DNA from: Aquabacterium commune
Lineage (GTDB): Bacteria > Pseudomonadota > Gammaproteobacteria > Burkholderiales > Burkholderiaceae_C
Assembly (NCBI RefSeq): GCF_004362855.1
Contig: NZ_SNXW01000003.1
Location: 124,001 to 188,000 of the forward strand
Direction of reading: 5' to 3'
DNA length: 64,000 nucleotides
Below, piece by piece: positions 19,446-30,932 of this stretch. Made by a program: the position numbers and the translations under genes. A model generated the notes under the pieces. The model saw only the letters and a program-made list of their open reading frames with translations, was not told the origin of the DNA and did no database searches. Numbering within the stretch: position 1 is the stretch's first letter; every line of letters starts with the position of its first letter.

Positions 19446-19673
19446 ATGGACACCCGACTGATCGAACTGCTGGTCTGCCCCGTCTGCAAAGGCCCGCTGC
19501 AACGCGCGCCCCACCACGCCCAGGGTGACCTGCTGGTGTGCACGGCAGACCGCCTGGGCTACCCCATCCGCGACGGCATCCCCGTGATGCTGGAAAACGA
19601 GGCCGTGGCACTCGATGCCTTCCCGGAAGAGCCCGTGAACCCGCTGAGCCAGCCCCCGGCGGCCGGGGCTTGA
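19446..19673 (+). CDS. Trm112/YcaR-family small protein
   Basis: A 75-residue protein with [18 protein letters not shown] and the strand pattern [20 protein letters not shown] of the Trm112 (UPF0434/YcaR) family. The family has a zinc-ribbon-like fold; here only one C-x-x-C pair and one later Cys are present. Trm112 proteins often act as activators of methyltransferases, but the bacterial role is not settled. It is conserved between lpxK and kdsB in many proteobacteria and lies 21 bp after lpxK and 3 bp before kdsB. Confidence 0.9.
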   Translation: MDTRLIELLVCPVCKGPLQRAPHHAQGDLLVCTADRLGYPIRDGIPVMLENEAVALDAFPEEPVNPLSQPPAAGA

Positions 19674-19676
19674 GCC

Positions 19677-20435
19677 ATGGGGTTCACCGTGCTGATCCCG
19701 GCGCGGCTGGCGTCCACGCGCCTGCCCGACAAGCCCCTGGCCGACATCGCCGGCCTGCCCATGGTGGTACGCGTGGCGCAGCGTGCGGCCTTGAGCCAGG
19801 CGTCGCGCGTGGTCGTGGCCACGGACAGCGAGCGCATCCTGCAAACCTGCCAGCAACATGGCGTGCAGGCCGTGCTGACACGCGCCGACCACCCCACGGG
19901 CAGCGACCGCCTGGCCGAAGCCTGTGCCCTGCTGGGCCTGGACGGCCAGGACCGCATCGTCAACGTGCAGGGCGATGAGCCGCTGATCGACCCCGCCCTG
20001 ATCAACGCCTGCGCCGACGTCCTGGACGCCCGCAGCGACTGCGTCATGAGCACCGCCGCCCACGCCATCGACAGCGCGGCCGACTTCGCCAACCCGAACG
20101 TGGTGAAGGTCGTGACCGACGCGCAAGGACGCGCCCTGTATTTCTCCCGCGCGCCGATCCCCTGGTGGCGCGATGCCCCCGCGCCAGCCACGCCGGCCAC
20201 GGGTGCTGGCACGCCGCTGCGCCACATCGGCATCTACGGCTACCGCGCCGGCTTCCTGCGCCGATTCCCGCAACTCGCGGTCAGCCCGTTGGAGACGGTC
20301 GAGTCGCTGGAGCAACTGCGCGTTCTGTGGCATGGCGAGCGCATCGCTGTCCACCTGGCCACACAAGCGCCCGGCGCAGGCGTGGACACCCCCGAGGACC
20401 TGGCGCGCGTGCGCCGCCTGCTCGGTGCCGATTGA
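19677..20435 (+). CDS. kdsB: 3-deoxy-manno-octulosonate cytidylyltransferase
   Basis: Activates KDO with CTP to CMP-KDO for lipopolysaccharide inner core synthesis. The 252 residues start [20 protein letters not shown], the nucleotide-binding signature, and contain [31 protein letters not shown], and [18 protein letters not shown], then [15 protein letters not shown]. There is a 3-bp gap from the preceding gene, indicating one transcript with lpxK. Confidence 0.97.
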   Translation: MGFTVLIPARLASTRLPDKPLADIAGLPMVVRVAQRAALSQASRVVVATDSERILQTCQQHGVQAVLTRADHPTGSDRLAEACALLGLDGQDRIVNVQGDEPLIDPALINACADVLDARSDCVMSTAAHAIDSAADFANPNVVKVVTDAQGRALYFSRAPIPWWRDAPAPATPATGAGTPLRHIGIYGYRAGFLRRFPQLAVSPLETVESLEQLRVLWHGERIAVHLATQAPGAGVDTPEDLARVRRLLGAD

Positions 20436-20569
20436 GGCCTGTCTGGGGCATGTCTGGGGCCTTTCTCGAGGCTGGTATCGAATTGTTGCGACGTCACCTT
20501 GACGCCGCGATGCTGGGACATACCCATGCTCGGATCAGGGGGGTGACATGCTATCCTCCCGCAGTTGTA

Positions 20570-21266
<697 letters not shown>

Positions 21267-21353
21267 CGCGCGCGACACACGCGATGCCCTGAGTTCCTGC
21301 CAGCGCTTGCCCGCGCGGGCTGACAGAACGACACTCGCATCAGCGATCTCAAC

Positions 21354-21391
21354 GGCCCCGCCGCCATTGCGCGCCGGGGCTGTTTCATTCT
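21354..21391 (+). terminator. Possible adk terminator
   Basis: GCCCCG and CGGGGC arms enclose a GC-rich loop and are followed by a T-rich stretch (TGTTTCATTCTTG), ending about 11 bp before the dnaG GTG start. The T-tract is interrupted. A 12-bp perfect palindrome, GCCCGCGCGGGC, lies upstream at 21309. Confidence 0.4.
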
Positions 21392-21401
21392 TGTTGACAC
21401 C

Positions 21402-23567
21402 GTGATCCCACCGTCGTTCATCCAGGACCTGCTCGCCCGCACCGACATCGCCGATGTCGTGGGCAAGTACGTCACGCTGAAGAAGGCGGGCATCAACTAC
21501 AAGGGCCTGTGCCCCTTCCACGGGGAAAAGTCGCCGTCCTTCATCGTCAGCCCCTCACGCCAGACCTACCACTGCTTCGGCTGCGGCGTGCACGGCAATG
21601 CGGTGGGCTTCATCATGGAGTTCGGCGGCATGGGCTTTGTCGATGCCGTCAAGGACCTGGCACAGATGCAGGGCATGCCGGTGCCCGACGACAACCTCCG
21701 CCCCGAAGAGCGCGAACGGCAGAAGCAGGTCAAGGCCCGGCAACTCGCCTTGACCGACGTGATGGCGCAGGCGACCAAGCACTGGAAGCAGCAGCTCAAA
21801 AAATCGCCTCGCGCGGTGGCCTACCTGAAGGGGCGCGGCCTGACCGGCGAGATCGCTGCGCACTTCGCCTTGGGTTACGCCCCTGACAGCTGGCGCGGCC
21901 TGGCCAGCGCCTTCCCCGACTACAACGAGCCCTTGCTGGTCGAGTCGGGCCTGGTGATCGCACACGAGGCCGAGGGCGACAACGAAGCCAAGCGCTACGA
22001 CCGCTTCCGCGACCGCATCATGTTCCCCATCCGCAACCCGCAAGGCGAGGTCATCGGCTTCGGCGGGCGGGTGCTGGACAAAGGCGAACCCAAGTACCTG
22101 AACTCGCCGGAGACGCCCGTCTTCGTCAAAGGGAGGGAGCTCTACGGCCTGTACGAAGGCCGCGCCGCCTTGCGCAACAAGGGCTACGCCATCGTCACCG
22201 AAGGCTACATGGACGTGGTCGCGCTGGCGCAATGGGGCTTCGGCAACGCGGTGGCCACGCTGGGCACGGCCTGCTCGCACGAGCACGTGCAAAAGCTCTT
22301 CCGCTTCACCGAGCACATCGTGTTCAGCTTCGACGGCGATGCCGCTGGCCGCCGGGCTGCCGGCCGCGCCCTGGAAGCAGCCCTGCCCTTTGCCACCGAC
22401 ACGCGCCGCCTGAGCTTCCTGTTCCTGCCGGCCGAGCACGACCCCGACAGCTACATCCGCGAGCATGGCGCCGAAGGTTTCGAGGCCTGCGTGAAGAAGG
22501 CCGTGCCGCTGTCGCGCCAGCTCATCGAGCATGCCAGCGCCGACTGCGACCTCGACAGCGCCGAGGGCCGCGCCCGCTTGCTCACCCAGGCGATCCCGCT
22601 GATCGCGCAACTGCCGGAAGGCGCGCTGCGAGGCTTGATTGCCGACGACCTGGCCCAGACCGCGCGCACGGCCGCCGAGGAAGTGCGACGGCGGCTCGAC
22701 GAGCGCCTGACCGAGCGCCAACAGGCCGCCGAGCGAGGCACGGAGCGCGGCCCAGGACGCCGCCCAGGCCAGCACGGGGCACAGACAGCGCACGGGGACG
22801 GCGGCCACCCAGGCCCGGACGGCATCCCCACCTTCGAGCCCGATGGCCACGACGCCTCGGGCGCCTCGTCCGAGCCCTTCTGGGAGCCCGAGAGCGCCTA
22901 CGGCGCCGACCCCTACGCCGGCCAGAGCACCGATTGGAAAAGCAAGGGCAAATGGCAAGGCAAGTGGCAGGACAAGGGTGAAGGCAAGTGGCAAGGCAAA
23001 GGCGGCGCCGGCGGGCGCTGGCAAAGCCGCGGGCGCGTGCCCGAACGCCGCCCCCTGCCGCGCACGGCCACGCCGCTGGACCGCATCGTCTGGGTGCTGG
23101 TGTCCCACAGCGCCGCCTGGGAACAGCTGCCCGTGGCCGCCCACGACCTGCTGTGCGACCAGCCCGCGCCCTACGGCCTCTTTTTCCGCTGGCTGGACCG
23201 CCTCGTGCACGACCAGGGTGCCCTGAGCGGGGACGAAGTGCTGGTCCAGATGCGCGCGACCGCCGCCGACGCGTCCAACCCGCCCGGTGCAGCGCCGCAC
23301 CCGGGCGACGATGGCGATGCCGCCCTGGCCGACCTGGCGCAGCGCATCCAGCGCCTGCACGACATCGACACCCTGCCCGACCCGGTCGCCGACCTGATCC
23401 AGCTGGTGCGGCCCCTGGAGCTCGACGCCCTGCGCGAGGAACTGGACTTGCTGCTGCAGTCCGGAGAGCTCTCCGATGCCGCCGAGGCCCGCAAACTGGA
23501 ACTCCTGCGCCTGACCCGGGATTTGAAACTTGAAATCAGCCAAGGGCGCCCCATCTCTGGCAGATGA
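21402..23567 (+). CDS. dnaG: DNA primase
   Basis: Makes RNA primers for replication. The 721 residues start with GTG (MIPPSFIQDLLARTDIADVV). The N-terminal CHC2 zinc finger (C37, H40, C58, C61) is in CPFHGEKSPSF and YHCFGCGVHG. The TOPRIM core has EGYMDVVALAQWGF and SFDGDAAGRRAA. The C-terminal DnaB-binding domain (DELDLLLQSGELSDAAEARK region) is present. Between them (about residues 440-560) lies an unusual Gly/Asp/Pro-rich then Trp/Lys/Gly-rich linker with repeated KWQGK-type units, not a normal DnaG feature. rpoD follows downstream. Confidence 0.96.
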   Translation: MIPPSFIQDLLARTDIADVVGKYVTLKKAGINYKGLCPFHGEKSPSFIVSPSRQTYHCFGCGVHGNAVGFIMEFGGMGFVDAVKDLAQMQGMPVPDDNLRPEERERQKQVKARQLALTDVMAQATKHWKQQLKKSPRAVAYLKGRGLTGEIAAHFALGYAPDSWRGLASAFPDYNEPLLVESGLVIAHEAEGDNEAKRYDRFRDRIMFPIRNPQGEVIGFGGRVLDKGEPKYLNSPETPVFVKGRELYGLYEGRAALRNKGYAIVTEGYMDVVALAQWGFGNAVATLGTACSHEHVQKLFRFTEHIVFSFDGDAAGRRAAGRALEAALPFATDTRRLSFLFLPAEHDPDSYIREHGAEGFEACVKKAVPLSRQLIEHASADCDLDSAEGRARLLTQAIPLIAQLPEGALRGLIADDLAQTARTAAEEVRRRLDERLTERQQAAERGTERGPGRRPGQHGAQTAHGDGGHPGPDGIPTFEPDGHDASGASSEPFWEPESAYGADPYAGQSTDWKSKGKWQGKWQDKGEGKWQGKGGAGGRWQSRGRVPERRPLPRTATPLDRIVWVLVSHSAAWEQLPVAAHDLLCDQPAPYGLFFRWLDRLVHDQGALSGDEVLVQMRATAADASNPPGAAPHPGDDGDAALADLAQRIQRLHDIDTLPDPVADLIQLVRPLELDALREELDLLLQSGELSDAAEARKLELLRLTRDLKLEISQGRPISGR

Positions 23568-23582
23568 CGGGCAAAATGCCAT

Positions 23583-23614
23583 GCGGCGCGTTCATTTCAT
23601 GAATTTGGCGCCGC
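23583..23614 (+). other. Hairpin in the dnaG-rpoD spacer
   Basis: An outer stem GCGGCGC/GCGCCGC encloses an inner TTCAT/ATGAA stem. It begins 16 bp after the dnaG stop. The following CTTTCC is a weak T-tract, so it may be an mRNA processing site or a leaky terminator separating the two genes. Confidence 0.45.
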
Positions 23615-23641
23615 CTTTCCCTCACGCGCCAACACTTGCGC

Positions 23642-23647
23642 GATAAT
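23642..23647 (+). promoter_or_regulatory. Possible -10 hexamer of an internal rpoD promoter
   Basis: GATAAT lies about 210 bp upstream of the rpoD start, just past the dnaG-rpoD hairpin. No convincing -35 was found at 16-18 bp. Confidence 0.25.
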
Positions 23648-23856
23648 GGAAGGTTCTCCGAGGTTCATTTGCCACCTTGCGGCATGTCCCTGAGTCAGGT
23701 CGTTGCGACACCCGCGCCAGATCGCGCACCGTGCACCATGCACACCACGCACACCTCGCCAGGGGCCCTGCATCGGGCGCAGCGCACGCAGCGCATGGCA
23801 CAGCGAGCCCTCCGGATGATTTCCGCACCCGACCCCGCACCCAACAGAGGAAGTGC

Positions 23857-26106
<2,250 letters not shown>

Positions 26107-26130
26107 TCGTCCCGGCGACGCTGCTGATCC

Positions 26131-26155
26131 AACCCGGCCATGCGCCGGGTTTTTT
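26131..26155 (+). terminator. Rho-independent terminator of rpoD
   Basis: The 8-bp stem AACCCGGC/GCCGGGTT with a 5-nt loop ends in a run of six T. It lies 25 bp past the rpoD stop. Confidence 0.9.
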
Positions 26156-26248
26156 CATGGCCGCAGCAGGCAAGGCTGGCGAATTGCCCGCAAACTCCGT
26201 GCAATTCATCACGCTGCCCGAGCCCGAATCCGGTCAAGATCACGCGCC

Positions 26249-27184
26249 ATGGGGACCACGAAGGAACGCGCCATCCTGTTTGCCGACTTGCGCGGCAGCA
26301 CGGCGCTGTATCTCAAACTCGGGAACACGGAGGCGGCCACGGTCGTCACGCAAAGCCTGTCCTTGCTCGGCCAGATCGTGGCCAAGGGCGGTGGCCGTGT
26401 GGTCAAAACGCTCGGCGATGGCCTTATGGCGGTGTTCGATCAGGCCGATCCTGCCGTGGAGGTGGCCGTCAGCCTGCACGACTCCCTGGAGCGCTTGGCG
26501 CCCATCGCCCAGCACCAGGCCGCACGCCACGGCGCCATCCGCCTGAAAGTGGCCATCGCCTGGGGCGAGATGGTCGAGGTCGATGGCGATTGTTTCGGCG
26601 ATGCCGTCAACGTGGCGGCGCGCCTGCTCGACCTGGCCGGTGACCACGAAACGCTCACCACCGGCCCGCTGCTGCGCGAGTTGCCCTCCGACCAGCAGGA
26701 GCGCTTTCGCAGCATCGACAAACTCCACCTGCGCGGCCGCAAGGAACCGGTGCCTGTGCTGCGCATGGAGGCCCGCCGCTTCGGGGACACGCTCTCCACC
26801 GTCATCATGGACGCGCAAGAAACCGACATGCCCGACGGCATCCGCCTGAACTGGCTGGGCACCGAGCGCGTGTTCTCCACGGCCAGCATGCCCCTGGTGC
26901 TGGGCCGCAGCCCGCAGGCTTCGTTTTGCGTGAGCGATTCGAGGGTGTCGCGCTCGCACGCCCGCATCGAGTCACACAGCGGTCACATCTACCTCAGCGA
27001 CTTGAGCTACAACGGCACACACGTTCGCTTCGATGGCGACGACCAGGCCCTGACCCTGCGCCGCGGCACCTGCACCCTGCACGGCAGCGGCGTCATCAGC
27101 CTGGGCGCGCCTTCGACGGACCCCACCAGCACGCAGATCCGCTTCGATGTGCTGAGCTTCTCGGACACGCTGCCTCAGTGTTGA
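26249..27184 (+). CDS. Class III adenylate/guanylate cyclase domain fused to FHA domain
   Basis: A 311-residue cytoplasmic protein. Residues 5-175 form a class III cyclase homology domain: ILFADLRGSTALY (metal Asp13), VVKTLGDGLMAVF (metal Asp57) and FGDAVNVAARLLDLA (Asn121 and Arg125). The catalytic set thus looks complete. Residues 205-310 form an FHA phosphothreonine-binding domain with LGRSPQASF, SRVSRSHARIES and DLSYNGTHV. Substrate (ATP or GTP) cannot be told from sequence. The start is the ATG giving MGTTKERAILFADL. It lies 70 bp upstream of the hybrid kinase gene and probably shares its pathway (inference). Confidence 0.88.
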   Translation: MGTTKERAILFADLRGSTALYLKLGNTEAATVVTQSLSLLGQIVAKGGGRVVKTLGDGLMAVFDQADPAVEVAVSLHDSLERLAPIAQHQAARHGAIRLKVAIAWGEMVEVDGDCFGDAVNVAARLLDLAGDHETLTTGPLLRELPSDQQERFRSIDKLHLRGRKEPVPVLRMEARRFGDTLSTVIMDAQETDMPDGIRLNWLGTERVFSTASMPLVLGRSPQASFCVSDSRVSRSHARIESHSGHIYLSDLSYNGTHVRFDGDDQALTLRRGTCTLHGSGVISLGAPSTDPTSTQIRFDVLSFSDTLPQC

Positions 27185-27254
27185 TCGGGAGCGACGCCCG
27201 ACGTTGACTGCGCTACATTCGACGACACGGCCAGTTGCCGAGAAGTCTTTCTGC

Positions 27255-30200
27255 ATGACCTTCAGCGCAGTCCACCCGGATGAAGCGGAGCGCCTGGCGC
27301 TGCTCCACAGCACCCATTTGCTCCAAGCCCAGGGCTCAGAGAGCGCCCAAGCCTTCCAGGCCCTGGCCAGGATGCTGTCCCGGCTCCTGCAGGTGCCCAC
27401 CACCGCGATCAACCTGATCGACAGCCACCGCGTGCAAGCGCTGGCGCGCACTGGCCTGAACCTGCCGCCCCTGGCACGCAGTGACGCCCCCTGCACCCAC
27501 CTGCTGCAAACGCCACAGCCTGTGTGCGTGCGTGACCTGCGCGACGACAGCCGCTTCCAGCACCTCGCCGCCAACACCGCCTTGCAAGGCATGGTGGCTT
27601 ATGCTGGCGTGCCCTTGTGGGTCGATGGCCAGGTGCTGGGCACCGTCTGCGCCTTCGATGCCCAAGCCCGTGACTGGAGCGACGAAGCGCTGGCGCATTT
27701 GCAGGATGTGGCCACGGCGGCCTCCGCGATGCTGCTTGGGGCCGTGACCGCCCACCGCGCACAACACGCCGAAGAGCGCGTGCGCACCGCCAGCCTGGCG
27801 GGCAGCGACTGGCTGTGGGAGACCGATGTCAACGGTCAGCTGACCTGGGTGTCTGCCGGGCTGCTGCAACACACGGGCCTGGAGCCGGAGACCGAAATCG
27901 GCATGAAGGTCACCAGCGTCATCTCGCCACGCGACGATGACACACGCGCCAGCTGGGACAGCTACCAGCAAGCCCGCGCCCGACACGCGCCTTTTCAGGA
28001 CCTGATCGCCGACCGCAACACCCCGCGCGGCCGCATCACCGTGAGCATCAGCGGCACGCCCATCCTCGATGCGCAAGGCGAGTGCCAGGGCTACCGTGGG
28101 GCCAGCCGCGACATCACGCGCCAGCTGAGCGCCGAGCAGGCCGCACGACGCGCCGACCAGCTGCTGCGCAAGGCCATCGAGACCTTCCACATGAGCGTGG
28201 TCATCACCGACCGCGAGGGCATGATCGTGCTGGCCAACCGCCACTGGCGGCAGTCCATGGGCGCGGCATACGAGCCTGGCCAGAAGCACTGGCCCAGCAT
28301 CCTGCGGCAGCTGACCCTCAGCGGCGACTACCCCGAAGCCGTGGGCCGCGAAGAGGAATTCCTCCACTGGCGCCTCGGCCTGCACCACCAGGACCGCGCG
28401 CACGAAATTCGTTTCCGCGACCGCTGGCTGCTGGTGCGGGACGAGACCCTGGACGACGGCAGCACGGTGCACTTCGCGATGGACGTCACGCAGACCCGCG
28501 AGAACGCCGAATTGCTCACCACCCAGCGACAGGCCTTGCACGACAGCGAAGCGCGCCTGAGCGCCGTGTTGCGCGCCCTGCCCGACCTGTGGTTCGTCAT
28601 CGATGCCGACGACCGCTACGTGGACGGTCACATGGACCACCCGCAGCTGCTCGGCGAGATGCCGAAGATGATCGGCCAGCTCATGGGCGCTCATCTGCCG
28701 GATGACATCGGCCAACGCCAGCGCGATGCCGTGGCCCTGGCACGCGCCAGCGGCCAGCCGCGGACGCTGAACTACGATCTGCGTGGTCACGACCAGGTGC
28801 TGAGGCACTTCGAAGCTCGGATCACGCCCATGCCGGCCGGCCAGCTGCTCTACCTGACGGCGGACATCACCGAGCGCAAGAACGCCGCAGAGAAGCTGCG
28901 CGTCAGCGAGGAGCTCTACCGCTCGGTGGCCGCCACCATCAGCGACGGCCTGATCATCATCGACCTCGATGGCCGTGTGGTGGCGCTGAACCCAGCGGCC
29001 TGCCGCATCCTCGGTTTGCCCGCGGGGTTGCCGTCCCTGAACGAAGCGGTGGGCAGCGCCTTTGACCTGCTCGAAGACGACCTCGTCACGCCCCTGCCCC
29101 GCGAGCGCTGGCCCTTGAGCGAAACGATGCGCACAGGCCTGCGGGTGACCGACCGTGTGGTGCCGGCCCGCCGGGCCGACCACGAAATCGTCTGGCTGCA
29201 GATGTCGGCCAACCTCATCCGCGTGGACCGAGACACCCCGCCTTTCGCGGCCATGGCGACCTTCCGCGACATCACCCGCGAGCGCCTGACCGTGCAGGAC
29301 CTGGCCCTCAGCGAAGAACGCTGGAAATTCGCCCTGGAAGGCGCCGGCGATGGCGTGTGGGACTGGGACATGCCCAGCGGCTGCATGTACTACTCGACCC
29401 GCTGGAAACAGATGCTGGGCTACGAGGACCACGAAATCACCGACACGCCCGAAGAGTATTTCCTGCGCGTGCACCCCGAGGACCGCGATGCCGTGGCCCA
29501 CAGCACCATGCGCTTCGTCACCGAGAGCGTCGGTGTTCAGCAAGTGGAGTTCCGCCTGCGCCACCGCCAGGGCCACTACCTGCACATCCTCTCGCGCGGC
29601 AAGGTGGTGAGCCATTCGCGCGACGGCAAGCCGCTGCGGGTGGTGGGCACGCACTCCGACATCTCTGTGCTCAAGCAGGCCGAACAGGCCGAGCGCCAGC
29701 GCGAGTTCGCCGAGGCGGCCAGCGCGGCCAAGAGCGAGTTCCTCTCGCGCATGAGCCACGAAATCCGCACGCCGCTCAACGCCATCACGGGCTTTGCGCA
29801 GCTCATGCGCCTGCAGATGGGGCAAGGCAGTGGCGACAACCCGCTGCGCAACTACATCGAGCAGATCCTGCATGCGGGCCGCCACCTCTCGGGCCTGGTC
29901 AACGACGTGCTGGACCTGCAGCAGGTCGAGGCTGGCATCGTCAAGCTCAAACCCGAGCCCATCACGCTGGCAGACGAGCTGGTGCAGTGCCTGTCCATGC
30001 TGCTGCCCATGGCCGAGCAGCGCGAGATTTCCATGAGCTCCTACATCGAGCCCGATGCGACCGTACTGGCCGACCGCCAGCGCCTGCGCCAGGTGCTGAT
30101 GAACATCGGCTCCAACGCCATCAAGTACAACCGCGATGGCGGCTCGGTCGTGGTGCGGGCGGAGCGACAGGCCGACGACACCGTGCTGCTCAGCCTGCAG

Positions 30201-30932
30201 GACACGGGCACAGGCATGACGGCCGCGCAACTGGCCAGGCTCTACCAGCCCTTCGAGCGCCTCGGGCGGGAAACCTCGAGCGTGGCAGGCACAGGGCTGG
30301 GCCTTATCATCACCCGATCGCTCGTGGAATCCATGGGAGGCCACATGGACATCGTCAGTCAACCCGGGGCCGGGACCCGGGTCAGCGTCACCTTGCCGGG
30401 TGCCCACACCGTGGGGCCGCAGGACGAGGTGGCCGAGCTACGCGAAACACCGGCTGCAGTCACCCCGGAAGACGGCAGCCCCGACTGGATGACTGTGCCT
30501 GCCACCCCGATGTCGGCCTCTGCCGATCTGCCTGCCTTGCGTGTGCTCTACGTCGAAGACAACCGCATCAACGCCCTGCTCTTTGCCGAAGCCCTGCGGC
30601 CTTACGCCGAGATCGCGCTCGACATCGCCGAAGACGGTGACATCGCCATGAGCATGGCGCGCGAGAACCCGCCGCACGTGCTCGTGCTGGACGCCCACCT
30701 GCCCGGCATGTCGGGCTTCGAGGTGCTGGAGGCCATGCGACAGCTGCCACCCCTGGCCGATGCCCCAGCCTTCATGTGCTCGGCCGATGCCATGCCCGAA
30801 GACCTGGCCCGCGCCAAGCAGGCAGGCTTCACCGGTTACTGGACCAAGCCCATCGACATCGTGGCAGTGACGACAGAGTTGTGTCGCCTGGCGCAAACAC
30901 TGCCCCGGGTGGCCCACAATGCCACGCCATGA
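27255..30932 (+). CDS. Hybrid sensor histidine kinase with GAF, five PAS, HisKA, ATPase and receiver domains
   Basis: A 1,225-residue predicted cytoplasmic sensor with no transmembrane segment or signal peptide. Order: GAF (about residues 40-160), five successive PAS/PAC units (about 175-300, 303-420, 430-545, 550-680 and 685-815, most ending in a DIT-type PAC motif), then HisKA with FLSRMSHEIRTPLNAITG (phospho-His H835). The HATPase follows (NIGSNAIKYNRDGGS, GTGLGLIITRSLVESMGG), then a C-terminal receiver (RVLYVEDNRINALL, VLVLDAHLPGMSG, Asp1146; KPIDI). It may signal through its own receiver. The start giving MTFSAVHPDEAERL was chosen over a TTG 17 codons upstream. Its stop overlaps the hemH start (ATGA). 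Signal unknown. Confidence 0.92.
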   Translation: MTFSAVHPDEAERLALLHSTHLLQAQGSESAQAFQALARMLSRLLQVPTTAINLIDSHRVQALARTGLNLPPLARSDAPCTHLLQTPQPVCVRDLRDDSRFQHLAANTALQGMVAYAGVPLWVDGQVLGTVCAFDAQARDWSDEALAHLQDVATAASAMLLGAVTAHRAQHAEERVRTASLAGSDWLWETDVNGQLTWVSAGLLQHTGLEPETEIGMKVTSVISPRDDDTRASWDSYQQARARHAPFQDLIADRNTPRGRITVSISGTPILDAQGECQGYRGASRDITRQLSAEQAARRADQLLRKAIETFHMSVVITDREGMIVLANRHWRQSMGAAYEPGQKHWPSILRQLTLSGDYPEAVGREEEFLHWRLGLHHQDRAHEIRFRDRWLLVRDETLDDGSTVHFAMDVTQTRENAELLTTQRQALHDSEARLSAVLRALPDLWFVIDADDRYVDGHMDHPQLLGEMPKMIGQLMGAHLPDDIGQRQRDAVALARASGQPRTLNYDLRGHDQVLRHFEARITPMPAGQLLYLTADITERKNAAEKLRVSEELYRSVAATISDGLIIIDLDGRVVALNPAACRILGLPAGLPSLNEAVGSAFDLLEDDLVTPLPRERWPLSETMRTGLRVTDRVVPARRADHEIVWLQMSANLIRVDRDTPPFAAMATFRDITRERLTVQDLALSEERWKFALEGAGDGVWDWDMPSGCMYYSTRWKQMLGYEDHEITDTPEEYFLRVHPEDRDAVAHSTMRFVTESVGVQQVEFRLRHRQGHYLHILSRGKVVSHSRDGKPLRVVGTHSDISVLKQAEQAERQREFAEAASAAKSEFLSRMSHEIRTPLNAITGFAQLMRLQMGQGSGDNPLRNYIEQILHAGRHLSGLVNDVLDLQQVEAGIVKLKPEPITLADELVQCLSMLLPMAEQREISMSSYIEPDATVLADRQRLRQVLMNIGSNAIKYNRDGGSVVVRAERQADDTVLLSLQDTGTGMTAAQLARLYQPFERLGRETSSVAGTGLGLIITRSLVESMGGHMDIVSQPGAGTRVSVTLPGAHTVGPQDEVAELRETPAAVTPEDGSPDWMTVPATPMSASADLPALRVLYVEDNRINALLFAEALRPYAEIALDIAEDGDIAMSMARENPPHVLVLDAHLPGMSGFEVLEAMRQLPPLADAPAFMCSADAMPEDLARAKQAGFTGYWTKPIDIVAVTTELCRLAQTLPRVAHNATP

